Positions 47,826 through 56,903 are shown, numbered from the stretch's first letter. The stretch: 64,000 bases of DNA from Gallibacterium melopsittaci (GCF_042433085.1 NZ_JBHLWA010000001.1:62001-126000); one strand, 5' to 3'. Notes: generated by a model not told the origin, from the letters alone. Numbers and translations are program-made.

Positions 47826-48997
47826 ACTCCGAACGCTACCCAAAAACACCCAAATCCAGAAATTTGATTATTAAGATAAACTTTTACATGTAATTCTTGT
47901 GCTTGATTTATCCAAGTTGTTTCATATCTTGTAATTACAACTGAATTCGGATTTTGATTACCATCTGCCATATGAGGAGTTAACATTCTAACTGGCACCG
48001 CAGAACTAAATCTAATCGGATAACTAATTATTCTAATTTCATTACCTCCTGCATTAAAAAATCCCCCTTGGATAATTAGGTTCCCAAAAAGCTTGCCGAA
48101 GCATATCCACCACGCATTAGGATTATTAAAATCATATCTAACACCCAACGCTGACAGCGTTTTCTCTCCGATTATTGCAATGATATTATTTTTAAATTCA
48201 TCTTGATTATGCGCTTTAATACCAACAATCAGATCATAGACTTTTTTAACTGCCCAACTTGTCGCAACATTGTCGGAGCTTGTTGAGTTAATCTCATCTG
48301 ACTTTTTGCTATTTGGAATATAGTTCGCCAGATTTGAGATGATACCGCTGATCAATCTTTTTAGTTTCTTAATAACTCTTAATGTTGGCGCTTTCTTATC
48401 ATCATCATTATTATCAGCACTATCATCATCATCGCTAAGCTCAACGATACCAGCAACGCCGACCCTTGCTTTATTAATTTCGTGCGAATGTCCTGTTTGA
48501 TCAAATTTATTACGTGATTCTGCTGTTATCGTTTGCGGTTCTAACTCTAAACGTGTTGCGTAAACTGTCGAACTATCAATCGTCAATTCAACATTTTCAG
48601 CAGATTGCACTTTTAAGATTAAGCGAATTAATAATGATTGACCGCTACCGCTCGAAAGCATTGGCTTGAATGTTTCTGGATAATTACCAACCGCAATTAG
48701 CTGATCCTGTTCGTTATAAACACCAATTTCACGAATATAAAAACCGCCAATTTCAGGAGGAATATTTAGTTCAACGACAACATTTTGATTATTATTTCTA
48801 TCAGAATAAACTGCAGTAACAGTGTTGCGATAAACTTCGTGCATTAATGCTGTTTGCGTGCGAAGCGGTACAACTGCTGCACCATTGCCATCTCCGACAG
48901 CAATTTTCTTAACTTTAACCGTATCTACATCAGCAACTGCTTGAGCAACATCTAATTCGCCCTGCGCCGTCAAAATTGAATAATATTGTTTTGCCAT
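47822..48997 (-). CDS. H: Tail fibre protein H with current tip (K)
   Basis: 391 aa in this orientation. Residues 1-150 are the conserved fibre N-terminus (DUF3751-type, MAKQYYSILTAQGELDVAQA) that joins the baseplate. An acidic run SDDDDSADNNDDDKK lies near 195. The shaft ends NLIIQGG at the core site 48062-48071. The last 82 codons are the replaceable tip, ending SGFGCFWVAFGV. The tip should bind the bacterial surface receptor. The core encodes Gln-Gly-Gly in every cassette, so any inversion keeps the frame. The late activator dyad at 51359 drives V through H. Confidence 0.92.
   Translation of the reverse strand: MAKQYYSILTAQGELDVAQAVADVDTVKVKKIAVGDGNGAAVVPLRTQTALMHEVYRNTVTAVYSDRNNNQNVVVELNIPPEIGGFYIREIGVYNEQDQLIAVGNYPETFKPMLSSGSGQSLLIRLILKVQSAENVELTIDSSTVYATRLELEPQTITAESRNKFDQTGHSHEINKARVGVAGIVELSDDDDSADNNDDDKKAPTLRVIKKLKRLISGIISNLANYIPNSKKSDEINSTSSDNVATSWAVKKVYDLIVGIKAHNQDEFKNNIIAIIGEKTLSALGVRYDFNNPNAWWICFGKLFGNLIIQGGFFNAGGNEIRIISYPIRFSSAVPVRMLTPHMADGNQNPNSVVITRYETTWINQAQELHVKVYLNNQISGFGCFWVAFGV
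48062..48071 (-). other. Recombination core inside the active fibre gene
   Basis: CCAAGGGGGA on the minus strand, preceded by AATTAT rather than TAG, so the reading frame passes through (IIQGG). It divides constant shaft from variable tip. Confidence 0.8.
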
Positions 48998-49000
48998 TTT

Positions 49001-49588
49001 TTAGTCCTTAGGATAAATAGTTGTAATTGTGCCAGTCGTGATAGTGCTTGCTGTGTTTGTATCGCAGATGTTTGTTAATGTAATAATGAGCTGGCGTAGC
49101 GTGCGTGATACAGGTTTTGTGTTATCAATTAAGCGTAGTAATTCTTTATTTAGCTTTTCAGTTAATCCTGATGCGGGAACTTCAATCGATAATCTAAATG
49201 TTCCCGCTTGTGCTGCGGGAGTTTCTTCAAACCATTCTGTCAAATCGGTGATATAGCCAAACGGCTCAATAGCACGCTTGATTGCTGATATTGTTCCTTT
49301 GTATTTATGCGTTCTGAATGCGTTACGAATTACTTCACGTTTCTTTTCTTGATTCCAACTTTCTTCCCAATAATCAACGGATAGCGCCCACGCTAAAAAT
49401 GGGAGCAGCGGTTCTGGGCATTTGTCTGCGTTCCATAAAATTGAATAGTCCACATTCAGATGCTCAGCTAATGCACAAATTTGAGCTGCTTTTTGTTCTA
49501 ACTGACTTGAGCCAACGGGTAACAGTGATTTAGTCATCTGATTCTGCGACCTCCAAATTGATTGATTCGCAGTAACCAGCTTGATCAT
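49001..49588 (-). CDS. I: Baseplate/tail protein I
   Basis: 195 aa, gpI type (LPVGSSQLEQKAAQICALAEH...PFLAWALSVDYWEESW). Located between J and H as in P2; it overlaps the J end by 59 bp. Confidence 0.93.
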   Translation of the reverse strand: MIKLVTANQSIWRSQNQMTKSLLPVGSSQLEQKAAQICALAEHLNVDYSILWNADKCPEPLLPFLAWALSVDYWEESWNQEKKREVIRNAFRTHKYKGTISAIKRAIEPFGYITDLTEWFEETPAAQAGTFRLSIEVPASGLTEKLNKELLRLIDNTKPVSRTLRQLIITLTNICDTNTASTITTGTITTIYPKD

Positions 49589-50444
49589 GTGCTAGCACAA
49601 TGTTTTGTGTTGGCTGTATTACTTCAACGCGTTGTACGCCTTCAACGTGTAGTGCGGCATGGATTGCAGAGATATTAATATCTTTACCAAGTCTTAATTG
49701 GCGACGAACAAATTCATTAATTCTTTTTAATGCTTCGGCTTTAATCGGTTCTGCTTCCGGACCTTTATATGTGTATAGTGTTGCTTGGATTTGATAGGTT
49801 CTAATTTGTGCGGATTGTACTGTTACGCGGTCGGCAACAGGACGTACATTTTCATCATTTAATGCAGAGCGTACTTTATTTAAGAGATCTGCTTCTGCGG
49901 TTCCGTTGCCGTTATATGACAAAACAGACACAGTCACATAACATGGCTGTGGTGAATAAACATCAACATCCGCAACACGTCCATCACTCGATAAAGCGTG
50001 ATATTCATAACTTGACTTTGCGCCTGCCGTGCTGATCGAATCAAATGCTAATTGAGTGCGATAGCGTAATGCTTCATCACTTTCTAAAATTTCAAGAATC
50101 GGTGGATTTGCAGTAGTGTCTGCTTGTTGGATAACTAAACGCGCTACATTGTAATTAGCGGCGATAGCATCAAGATCTGCACCAGTTGCGTGTGCCAGTG
50201 ATACGGCTAATGCACCGTTATTAATACGTTGTCTAAGTAATAATTCTCGATAAGCATTTTCTTGTAATAGCTTAACGATTGGCTCGCTTTCTAACTGCAA
50301 TCGTTGTAACCAAAAATCTTTGTCTTCTTGCTTGTCGTATAATGCAATAAATGCTTGTTTCCTTGCTTCAAAGATCGCTTCAAAATTTAATGCTTCGACA
50401 AAATCAGGCTGCGGTATTTTTGATAAATCAATTAATGCACTCAT
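49530..50444 (-). CDS. J: Baseplate assembly protein J
   Basis: 304 aa, gpJ type, with the SALIDLSKIPQPDFVE start and the RVADVDVYSPQPCYVTVSVL core. Overlaps W by 4 bp. Confidence 0.95.
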   Translation of the reverse strand: MSALIDLSKIPQPDFVEALNFEAIFEARKQAFIALYDKQEDKDFWLQRLQLESEPIVKLLQENAYRELLLRQRINNGALAVSLAHATGADLDAIAANYNVARLVIQQADTTANPPILEILESDEALRYRTQLAFDSISTAGAKSSYEYHALSSDGRVADVDVYSPQPCYVTVSVLSYNGNGTAEADLLNKVRSALNDENVRPVADRVTVQSAQIRTYQIQATLYTYKGPEAEPIKAEALKRINEFVRRQLRLGKDINISAIHAALHVEGVQRVEVIQPTQNIVLAHDQAGYCESINLEVAESDD

Positions 50445-50773
50445 AACGTTAAGCCTATTTTTTGATAGTTGATGTTTTGTTGATTACGTTTAAGTACGCC
50501 GCTTAGATCTGCTACAATTTTTTGATCTTGCAGATAAACCTTAAATGCTTTTATGTCGATACGCGGCTCCCACTGTTTTATTGCAATAATGCAAGCCGCA
50601 GATATTTGCAGCATTAGTGCTTGACTTAACGGACGATCGATAAGTTGATAGAGATAACTGCCGTATTCACGCCGTTGAATTCTTGATCCGACAGCAGTAA
50701 TTAAAATATCGGTAACAGACTGTTTAATATGTGCTATTTCATCGGTGATTTGTGTGCCGTTACTTTTGTTCAT
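50441..50773 (-). CDS. W: Baseplate wedge protein W (gp25-like)
   Basis: 110 aa of the W/gp25 family (ITAVGSRIQRREYGSYLYQLIDRPL). Start overlaps the V stop by one base. Confidence 0.95.
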   Translation of the reverse strand: MNKSNGTQITDEIAHIKQSVTDILITAVGSRIQRREYGSYLYQLIDRPLSQALMLQISAACIIAIKQWEPRIDIKAFKVYLQDQKIVADLSGVLKRNQQNINYQKIGLTL

Positions 50774-51312
50774 TACTGCGGTTTCCCTGTTTTGCCACCG
50801 CTGTCGCCCGGGTAAATGTGCTTAACTAGGCTAATTCCAGACGCAATGACATCACCGTCAGCGGTGACATCGCCTTTGACGTGTACATTGCCAGTGCAGG
50901 TCACGTTTGGCGTGTCGGCGGTAATGTATTGGCTCGCTTGGATTAAAGCAGTGCTGATCCCTCGTGCGATCAGGGCGTGCGTTTGTTGGTTGTAGATAAT
51001 GGTTGCACCGTCTGCAAATTGGATAACGTGTTCATCAGGGCTATTGCTTGGTGATTGATTTTTTAAATAGATACCAGTAATAACCACGCCCGTATTGAGT
51101 TCGCCGCTGGGTGCAAGCAACAAGCATTGTTCGCCAACAGTCGGTGGCGACCAAGTGACGGTTGTTCCTGTGCGCAAGGTTAAAAATGGCAACCAGTCAC
51201 TAATTATTTGTCCCGATTGCACCCTTGCTCTTGCTTGTTGATAATCCACGGCGTGGATAACGCCAATCTTGATTAAGCTTTCAAGTCGGCGAATGATGTC
51301 TGCGATATTCAT
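50773..51312 (-). CDS. V: Baseplate spike protein V
   Basis: 179 aa. OB-fold N-terminal half (VTWSPPTVGEQCLLLAPSGEL), then the repeated beta-helix spike (TCTGNVHVKGDVTADGDVIA) and a C-terminal VKHIYPGDSGGKTGKPQ whose His-x-His-like iron site is reduced to one visible His. First gene of the V-H operon. Confidence 0.94.
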   Translation of the reverse strand: MNIADIIRRLESLIKIGVIHAVDYQQARARVQSGQIISDWLPFLTLRTGTTVTWSPPTVGEQCLLLAPSGELNTGVVITGIYLKNQSPSNSPDEHVIQFADGATIIYNQQTHALIARGISTALIQASQYITADTPNVTCTGNVHVKGDVTADGDVIASGISLVKHIYPGDSGGKTGKPQ

Positions 51313-51358
51313 ACCGCTATTATTGAGAGGATAAAGAGGGTAGGCGAGCTGATAAGAT

Positions 51359-51377
51359 TGTGAGATTTGCTATCACA
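51359..51377. promoter_or_regulatory. Late-promoter activator dyad upstream of V
   Basis: TGTGA-GATTTGCTA-TCACA, centred 56 bp before the V start. Position of the PV late promoter in P2. Confidence 0.65.
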
Positions 51378-51386
51378 AATAGAGAT

Positions 51387-51419
51387 AAAAAAAGGAAAGT
51401 TTTAAACTTTCCTTTTTTT
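51387..51419. terminator. Terminator after the tape-measure gene
   Basis: AAAAAAAGGAAAGTTT and AAACTTTCCTTTTTTT form a long stem with T-runs at both sides. It separates T from the V promoter. Confidence 0.88.
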
Positions 51420-51451
51420 GTTGGTTTGATTTGTTAATTATTGAGTAACTT

Positions 51452-54157
51452 TTAATCTCTGTCGGACAATAAACTACGATTTTTTGCTTGTTGTTGTCGT
51501 TGTATAGACTCAATTTCTTTTCTTACCGCTGCCGCGATTGCTTCTGGATTGCCGTTTTGCACATTGATATTTATTGAGATGTTCATTGGCGTAGATTGTA
51601 CTTGTGTTTGTCGCTGTTGTTGCACTGCAATAGGCGGTCTATTGTCAATGCTAACAGGTTGAGCAAAAGCCACGCTACTTGCTAATCCTGCAGCAACCAT
51701 TCCTGCTTTAGCGGTTTTTGCTCTGTGTAGTGTTGATAAAAAGCCAGTGCCGAGGCGGGAAGTCGCTTCTTTATTAAATACAAACTCGCCACGATGCACA
51801 ATGCCCGCTGGATCGTATTTACCACCGCTACCAGTATAACCGCCTGTGGCTTTTTGTTGTGTTAATACCCCTCGCATAGCTTCATCCATTAAAATATTGG
51901 TACCACCGTGGAATTGTTGTACTGCTTTTTGTAGCGATTCTTGTTCTGCTTTTTCTTTAATTTCATTAATTTTTGTTTCTGCCTCGGTGGAGAAGCCGAG
52001 TTTTTGTTTAATCCAATCAACTTTTTCTTTTATGTAATTGGTAACTGAGCTGAATTTATTTTCAATACCTTTTTTTAGTGAATCTACAATATTTGTGCCA
52101 AATTGCACAAAATTATCCGGCAGTTCTATCCCAAAATAGGACATTACTTTAGCTAAAGCTTTGTAAAATAGCCCGATGGGCGACCAATTCACAATAAGCT
52201 TTCCAATTTCACCAATTCCACCGTCGAACGTGGCTTTGATGTTTGTCCAAATTTGCACAAAAAAGTTCTTGATTGGTTCCCAGTTTTTATAAATAAGGTA
52301 GCCAATGGCTGCTAATGTTGCAATCACTGCTACAATAGCAAGAATAATAGGATTCGTCATTGCAAATAAAGAAATCACTCTAATTAGCCCTAAGAATTTA
52401 CCACCTAGTGAAAGCGCTATTCCGCCAACTTTTAGAAATCCTAACCCCATTCTTGCTATTGGGTAGAGTATAAAACTCGATGCAATACTTACTGCACCGA
52501 TTACTGTTGCGGCACTGGCTAAAATAGCAACCCATCTAATAATTTTCGAGGTAAGCTCTGGATTCGCTTTTATCCACTCATTTACTGTTCTTAGCCAGCT
52601 CGTTGCGGTTTGCGTAAGTTCTCGCAGTGCTTTCGATTGCCCGTCAAAAATAGTAATACCCAACGCTTCACGGGCAGAATCAAGTCCTTTTAAATCACCC
52701 ATTAAATTGTCGGACATAGTATCCGCAACTTTTTGACTAGTACCTTGTGCTTCTTTTAGTTTTCTAAAAAACTCCTCAATATTTCCTTCACCTGCTTGCT
52801 TAATTAATTCTGCTGCTGCGGTCGCGGCTTCTTCGCCAAAAATATCTTTCAAAATAGCAATCTGATCGGCACTACCCATTTTTTTTGTTTTCTTAGCAAC
52901 ATCAGCCAAAATATCAGGTACTGCACGTAAATTACCTTTCGCGTCTTTGGTTTTAATGCCTAATTTATTAAGTTGTTTTGTGGCTTCTTTTGTTGGTCCA
53001 GATAATCGGTTGAGCATAGCTCGTAACGCCGTCCCAGCTTGAGATCCTTTAATCCCTACATTACCCAGCAACCCCACCATTGCCGCCATACTTTCAAAAC
53101 TTTGTCCTGTTTTAGTGGCGATAGGTCCAACATATTTCATTGATTCGCCGAGCATTTCTAGGTTGACGTTTGAGCTAGTAAAGGTAAGCGTTAGTACATC
53201 TGCAACATGACCCATCTCTTCAGCTTTTTTTCCATAGCCACTTAAAATATCTGAGCTAATATCTGATACTCGCCCCATATCCATATCAGCCGCTTTTGTC
53301 ATGTTAAGGATAGCTGGCATTGATTGAGTAATTTGTTCTTGGTTAAATCCTGCCATCGCTAAATAACTTTGACCTGCAGCGACATCTGTTGATGTAAATG
53401 ATGTTGTTGCCCCTAGATTGATCGCTTGATCTCTTAATGCCTTTATTTTTGCTGCATCTTCAGCATTGTTTTTGTCTAATCTGGTTAATGCCTGTACTTT
53501 TGAAAATGCTTGTTCAAACTCAACTGCTGGCTTCATCATCGCAGCACCAGTACCTAATACAGCCCCGCCCATAACCATTGAGCGTTGTCCGAATTCTTTT
53601 GTTTTATCACTCGTATTTTTTAGAGCTTCTACTTGTTTTTGATATTTTTGTTGTTGTGCTTGTACTTTATTTAGTCTTTCTAGTGATTGTTTTTGTTTAT
53701 CAATAGATTTAGTAACGCTATCAATTTTAGTTTTTAATTTTGTATCTTCTGTCGATAAATTTTTACTGCTTATACCAGCTTGCTGTAACGCTGTCCGCAT
53801 TTCTTTTAATTTTGCGATTTGTTCAGTATGTTTTACTTTCAGCTTTTGTACTGATTCATGTGCCTTTTTATAGCTGTTAGTGAGTTTTGTTGTTGGATTA
53901 TCATTATTTTTTAATTCTGTTTTTAATTGTGATGCTTTTGTTTTCGCTTGATCAAATTGATTAGCTGTTTGGGAGAGTGTTTTCTCTAACTCACGATAAG
54001 CACTAATGAGTTTTTGCTGTTTTTCTAATGCTTTTCGTTGTTCATATTGATCTTTTAATGCTGTTGATAATGTCTTACTAGCTTTGGATGCACTTTTAAA
54101 CGGTGCAGTAATTTTATCTACTGCATTTAATAAAATAGTTAAATTGAGATTGCTCAT
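51452..54157 (-). CDS. T: Tail tape measure protein
   Basis: 901 aa. Residues 1-190 are coiled coil; the TMP domain is near 215-480 (QALTRLDKNNAEDAAKI, GATTSFTSTDVAAGQSYLAMAGF). Hydrophobic segments lie near 545-640 and a basic C-terminus follows. It sets tail length. In P2 the gene follows E/E'; here it lies between S and V with its own terminator, a rearranged position. Confidence 0.94.
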   Translation of the reverse strand: MSNLNLTILLNAVDKITAPFKSASKASKTLSTALKDQYEQRKALEKQQKLISAYRELEKTLSQTANQFDQAKTKASQLKTELKNNDNPTTKLTNSYKKAHESVQKLKVKHTEQIAKLKEMRTALQQAGISSKNLSTEDTKLKTKIDSVTKSIDKQKQSLERLNKVQAQQQKYQKQVEALKNTSDKTKEFGQRSMVMGGAVLGTGAAMMKPAVEFEQAFSKVQALTRLDKNNAEDAAKIKALRDQAINLGATTSFTSTDVAAGQSYLAMAGFNQEQITQSMPAILNMTKAADMDMGRVSDISSDILSGYGKKAEEMGHVADVLTLTFTSSNVNLEMLGESMKYVGPIATKTGQSFESMAAMVGLLGNVGIKGSQAGTALRAMLNRLSGPTKEATKQLNKLGIKTKDAKGNLRAVPDILADVAKKTKKMGSADQIAILKDIFGEEAATAAAELIKQAGEGNIEEFFRKLKEAQGTSQKVADTMSDNLMGDLKGLDSAREALGITIFDGQSKALRELTQTATSWLRTVNEWIKANPELTSKIIRWVAILASAATVIGAVSIASSFILYPIARMGLGFLKVGGIALSLGGKFLGLIRVISLFAMTNPIILAIVAVIATLAAIGYLIYKNWEPIKNFFVQIWTNIKATFDGGIGEIGKLIVNWSPIGLFYKALAKVMSYFGIELPDNFVQFGTNIVDSLKKGIENKFSSVTNYIKEKVDWIKQKLGFSTEAETKINEIKEKAEQESLQKAVQQFHGGTNILMDEAMRGVLTQQKATGGYTGSGGKYDPAGIVHRGEFVFNKEATSRLGTGFLSTLHRAKTAKAGMVAAGLASSVAFAQPVSIDNRPPIAVQQQRQTQVQSTPMNISININVQNGNPEAIAAAVRKEIESIQRQQQAKNRSLLSDRD

Positions 54158-54175
54158 AGTTTTACCCTGTTTTGG

Positions 54176-54204
54176 TTGACATCATTAATATCGCTATCAA
54201 TAAT
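54176..54204 (+). promoter_or_regulatory. Sigma-70 promoter of the opposite-strand cargo pair
   Basis: TTGACA, 17 nt, AATAAT, 30 bp before the first cargo ATG. It allows expression from the lysogen, independent of late activation. Confidence 0.7.
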
Positions 54205-54234
54205 GTAATAAAACGATTAAGGAGAAATTGAATT

Positions 54235-54516
54235 ATGTTTAGCATCTTATTAATTTTCTTCTGGATTCTTATGGTTATTTTTTGTGTCGTTTTTGTGCCA
54301 CTTGGTCTTTTATTTGGTATTGTTTTAGGTACAAAAGATCAATATGAATTTGCTGTAACACGTAAAGAGAAAGTACAAGCGTTATTAACCCCTTTAATGC
54401 TTGCCTCGCCTTTTATCTATTACAATTTTATTAATGACTCTTTATGGCAAGCAGCGTTATCTCTTTTGTTTATTCCTATCGTCACTGAAGCTATTTTTAC
54501 CAATGCTAAAAGGTAA
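54235..54516 (+). CDS. Small membrane protein (moron 1)
   Basis: 93 aa with AAGGAG ribosome site. Membrane segments at about 4-32 and 50-85. Inserted against the direction of the late genes, with its own promoter. Candidate superinfection-exclusion or conversion protein; no family recognised. Confidence 0.7.
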   Translation: MFSILLIFFWILMVIFCVVFVPLGLLFGIVLGTKDQYEFAVTRKEKVQALLTPLMLASPFIYYNFINDSLWQAALSLLFIPIVTEAIFTNAKR

Positions 54517-54521
54517 TCATT

Positions 54522-54779
54522 ATGGAGCTAATTTATTTTGTCCTTTTGCTTATCGGTGTTGGTTTTTCGCTAGCCTTTGCTTTTACTGCGACTTTTGCGA
54601 TGATTGCAGCAGCAGTTTATTTATTGCCTCTCGTTGTTGCGATTGCGATTCCTTTATTTATTCTTGTCTGTATTCTGATTGGCATTGGATTTTTGGTTGG
54701 CTGGATTGGTGAAACAGCCACTTTTATTTTGTTATGTATTTGCGGCTTAATCTATTTTTTCAGCCGTAAAAAGTCTTAA
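54522..54779 (+). CDS. Small membrane protein (moron 2)
   Basis: 85 aa, almost wholly hydrophobic (three segments), ending FFSRKKS. Five bp after moron 1, so co-transcribed. Its stop overlaps the S stop on the other strand. Confidence 0.7.
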   Translation: MELIYFVLLLIGVGFSLAFAFTATFAMIAAAVYLLPLVVAIAIPLFILVCILIGIGFLVGWIGETATFILLCICGLIYFFSRKKS

Positions 54780-55231
54780 TTGTTCCAGCTTAACCACTGA
54801 ATAATTAACTCTTCTACCAAAGCTTTATCTTGTTCAGTAAACCCTAATAATTCCCGTTTGGCGTATTGTGTTGAGATATTACGTTTCTCATTCACGACAC
54901 CACGTTTACCCAGTTGATGCACAGCAGCAATATTTGCTGCAGATCCACTAAAGCCGACAGTAACTTGATTGGCTGTATTTTTTGCTTTTAAGTAACGTGC
55001 CATTTTTAATTTTACAAACATCTTTTGTCGTTTAATCCGCCCTTTCTTTTTTCTTAAGTTTTTGCGCGGAATAAAACTTGTGCCATCTGGATTTTGTTGA
55101 TTAGTAATGCGTTGGCGCTGTGATTGTGCGATTTTCTGCCCGATATTTTTTGCGAGATGACGTCTAGCTTGCGGTGATAAATTAGCGATTAAAGTGCTTA
55201 ATTTATTGGTTAATTCATCAACGTTATCCAT
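54776..55231 (-). CDS. S: Tail completion protein S
   Basis: 151 aa from the ATG at 55231. gpS type: PQARRHLAKNIGQKIAQSQRQRI and NPDGTSFIPRK are family motifs. Overlaps R by 8 bp. Confidence 0.92.
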   Translation of the reverse strand: MDNVDELTNKLSTLIANLSPQARRHLAKNIGQKIAQSQRQRITNQQNPDGTSFIPRKNLRKKKGRIKRQKMFVKLKMARYLKAKNTANQVTVGFSGSAANIAAVHQLGKRGVVNEKRNISTQYAKRELLGFTEQDKALVEELIIQWLSWNN

Positions 55232-55703
55232 GATGCTCACCGTCCGTCGAGGTAATAAATTCATCTTTGATATAGAGTTCTAATCGCTCAAGCGTTTCGT
55301 TGGCCGCTATAGGTTCTGGTAAATAAGTGATTTCTGTTCCTTTGTCGGCTTGTTCGACTTTTACACGTTCGGTTAATTTGATTTTGAGTGATAAATCTTG
55401 TGTCGTCTGGTTAATTAAATCCGTTTCAAAGGCGATAGCGTCGGGGCGTTTTGTTGGATTATCAAACAATTCATTCTGGTTTTTTCTTAAATAGGCGAGT
55501 AGTGGTACGATAATGATCGCCATATCCTTATCAAAATCGGTAATGATAATATTTAGGGTGTATTGATACTCATAGCTTAATGACGCTGCATTCGTGGCGA
55601 TAATATGCCCGTCATCAATAAAAATTTGTAGCCTATCTGGATTATTACGTAAATACGGATAGGCTTTTTCAATCACTTCTCTTAGTTGTGCTGGTTTTTT
55701 CAT
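55224..55703 (-). CDS. R: Tail completion protein R
   Basis: 159 aa from the ATG at 55703, which gives the usual gpR N-terminus MKKPAQLREVIEKAYPYL; the longer frame to 55745 lies in the zinc-finger gene. The family core SYEYQYTLNIIITDF is present. Confidence 0.92.
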   Translation of the reverse strand: MKKPAQLREVIEKAYPYLRNNPDRLQIFIDDGHIIATNAASLSYEYQYTLNIIITDFDKDMAIIIVPLLAYLRKNQNELFDNPTKRPDAIAFETDLINQTTQDLSLKIKLTERVKVEQADKGTEITYLPEPIAANETLERLELYIKDEFITSTDGEHHG

Positions 55704-55912
55704 TTGCGATATTGCTTCTGTTGCTGTTCGTAAATAGTTTGACAATCAATGCAACGTGTCACGCCCTGTAACTTTCTTCTATTTTCTGGGATAGGTTCTT
55801 CACAATCGATACAGTGCGTTAAACTTTGCCTTACTGTTTTTTGTTGTCGTTGTTGCAAGTTGTAGTCACGTTCTAATTGTGCTAATTCGTTCGCTCTGTC
55901 AATTTGATCCAT
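55700..55912 (-). CDS. TraR/DksA-type C4 zinc-finger protein
   Basis: 70 aa with CIDCEEPIPENRR and CIDCQTIYEQQ, the DksA/TraR zinc finger. Such phage proteins can bind RNA polymerase. Its stop overlaps the R start (ATGA). Confidence 0.85.
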   Translation of the reverse strand: MDQIDRANELAQLERDYNLQQRQQKTVRQSLTHCIDCEEPIPENRRKLQGVTRCIDCQTIYEQQQKQYRK

Positions 55913-56150
55913 CTTTATTCTCTATACAGTCAATTAATGCTTGTTTTTCAATTTTGCAGATTTCAATCGTATTTAATGTGTCTGTTAATGTTGTTACTAA
56001 ATCGCCATTGGTTTTAATACTGATAACTGGTGTCTGACATTGATTGCTTTGCGGGCAAATCAGATGATTAGTTGTTGACTTTTTCGGTGTTGAGCAGGCG
56101 GCTAATATCGCTAGGCACAGGCTGATCACGCCAGTTTTTATTGTTTTCAT
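55899..56150 (-). CDS. Rz1-like outer-membrane spanin lipoprotein
   Basis: 83 aa with a lipobox LAAC at residue 19. It overlaps the Rz C-terminus by 83 bp in another frame, the standard Rz/Rz1 nesting (P2 LysC). It joins Rz to disrupt the outer membrane at lysis. Confidence 0.8.
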   Translation of the reverse strand: MKTIKTGVISLCLAILAACSTPKKSTTNHLICPQSNQCQTPVISIKTNGDLVTTLTDTLNTIEICKIEKQALIDCIENKDGSN

Positions 56151-56403
56151 GCTGTAACACCTCGTTAATTTGTTGCTTTTGTTTCGTTGCTTGTTGCTGT
56201 TGTTGCTCTAGCAATCCCAATAGACGCTGTTGTGATTGCTTAAATTGTTCAATTTGTTGTGTTGTTTGTTGTAATTGTTGAGTAAGCTCGGTGATTGTTT
56301 GACGTTGGCGCTTTGTTTTGTCGTAGAGCGCACTGCTTATGGTTGCTAACATTACAAAAACAAATAAAACAACAATTTCAATTGTGGTTGCTAGTTTAGG
56401 CAT
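56068..56403 (-). CDS. Rz-like inner-membrane spanin
   Basis: 111 aa from the ATG at 56403. One N-terminal membrane helix (EIVVLFVFVMLATISSALY) then a Gln-rich coiled coil to residue 100. Starts inside the endolysin 3' end. P2 LysB-like. Confidence 0.82.
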   Translation of the reverse strand: MPKLATTIEIVVLFVFVMLATISSALYDKTKRQRQTITELTQQLQQTTQQIEQFKQSQQRLLGLLEQQQQQATKQKQQINEVLQHENNKNWRDQPVPSDISRLLNTEKVNN

Positions 56404-56903
56404 AATGAACGTTCCTTGTTTCGGCGCTGGATTAAGCCGTTTGATTTTTGCCCAGCAATATAGATCCAGCGAGGGAATTGGTCGCACATGGCAGGCGTGT
56501 AGCCTTGGCGAGCCAGTTTAAATAGAGTGGAGTTTCGTAATTTTGCACACCCCACGTTAAAGGTGATTGAGGTGAGTGCATCGAACGCCCCTTGCGGCAT
56601 TGCTTTTCCGTTCGCAAATTGATTCACACATTGTTCAGCGATTTTTATATCATTGACCCAGCGTTCTGCGATTTCTTGCAAGCTGTATTTACGTTGTTCT
56701 ATTACTTGTCCGCTTGCTTCGGTTGAGCCTATGCCGACAGTCAACACATCATTTGGGCATTGGTAAGGTTGTTGCACACAGCCCTCTGCATTACCAATCA
56801 ACTCTAAACCTTTTTGTGATGTTTTTATATCATTGGCAAACTGGCTTAATACAATGGCTATAACTGCTGTTACGCTGCAATATTTAATGACTTTCTTCAT
56901 CAT
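56391..56903 (-). CDS. SAR-type lysozyme (endolysin)
   Basis: 170 aa glycoside hydrolase 24 family. The N-terminus is a weakly hydrophobic signal-arrest-release helix (YCSVTAVIAIVLSQFAND). The catalytic Glu in IGNAEGC is followed by the family's Asp/Thr (PNDVLTVGIG). Released from the membrane at late time by depolarisation, it degrades peptidoglycan. Confidence 0.88.
   Translation of the reverse strand: MMKKVIKYCSVTAVIAIVLSQFANDIKTSQKGLELIGNAEGCVQQPYQCPNDVLTVGIGSTEASGQVIEQRKYSLQEIAERWVNDIKIAEQCVNQFANGKAMPQGAFDALTSITFNVGCAKLRNSTLFKLARQGYTPAMCDQFPRWIYIAGQKSNGLIQRRNKERSLCLN

Noticed and set aside
45457..48071. CRISPR array reading of the regularly repeated 10-bp cores
   Set aside because: Repeats are short, occur on both strands, are 200-300 bp apart and the intervals are coding.
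45457..48071. Diversity-generating retroelement or serine (Gin/Cin-type) invertase system
   Set aside because: No reverse transcriptase or template repeat and no serine recombinase is present. The local recombinase is of the tyrosine type. A resemblance of site 48062 (TTATCCAA) to gix is short and absent from the other cores.
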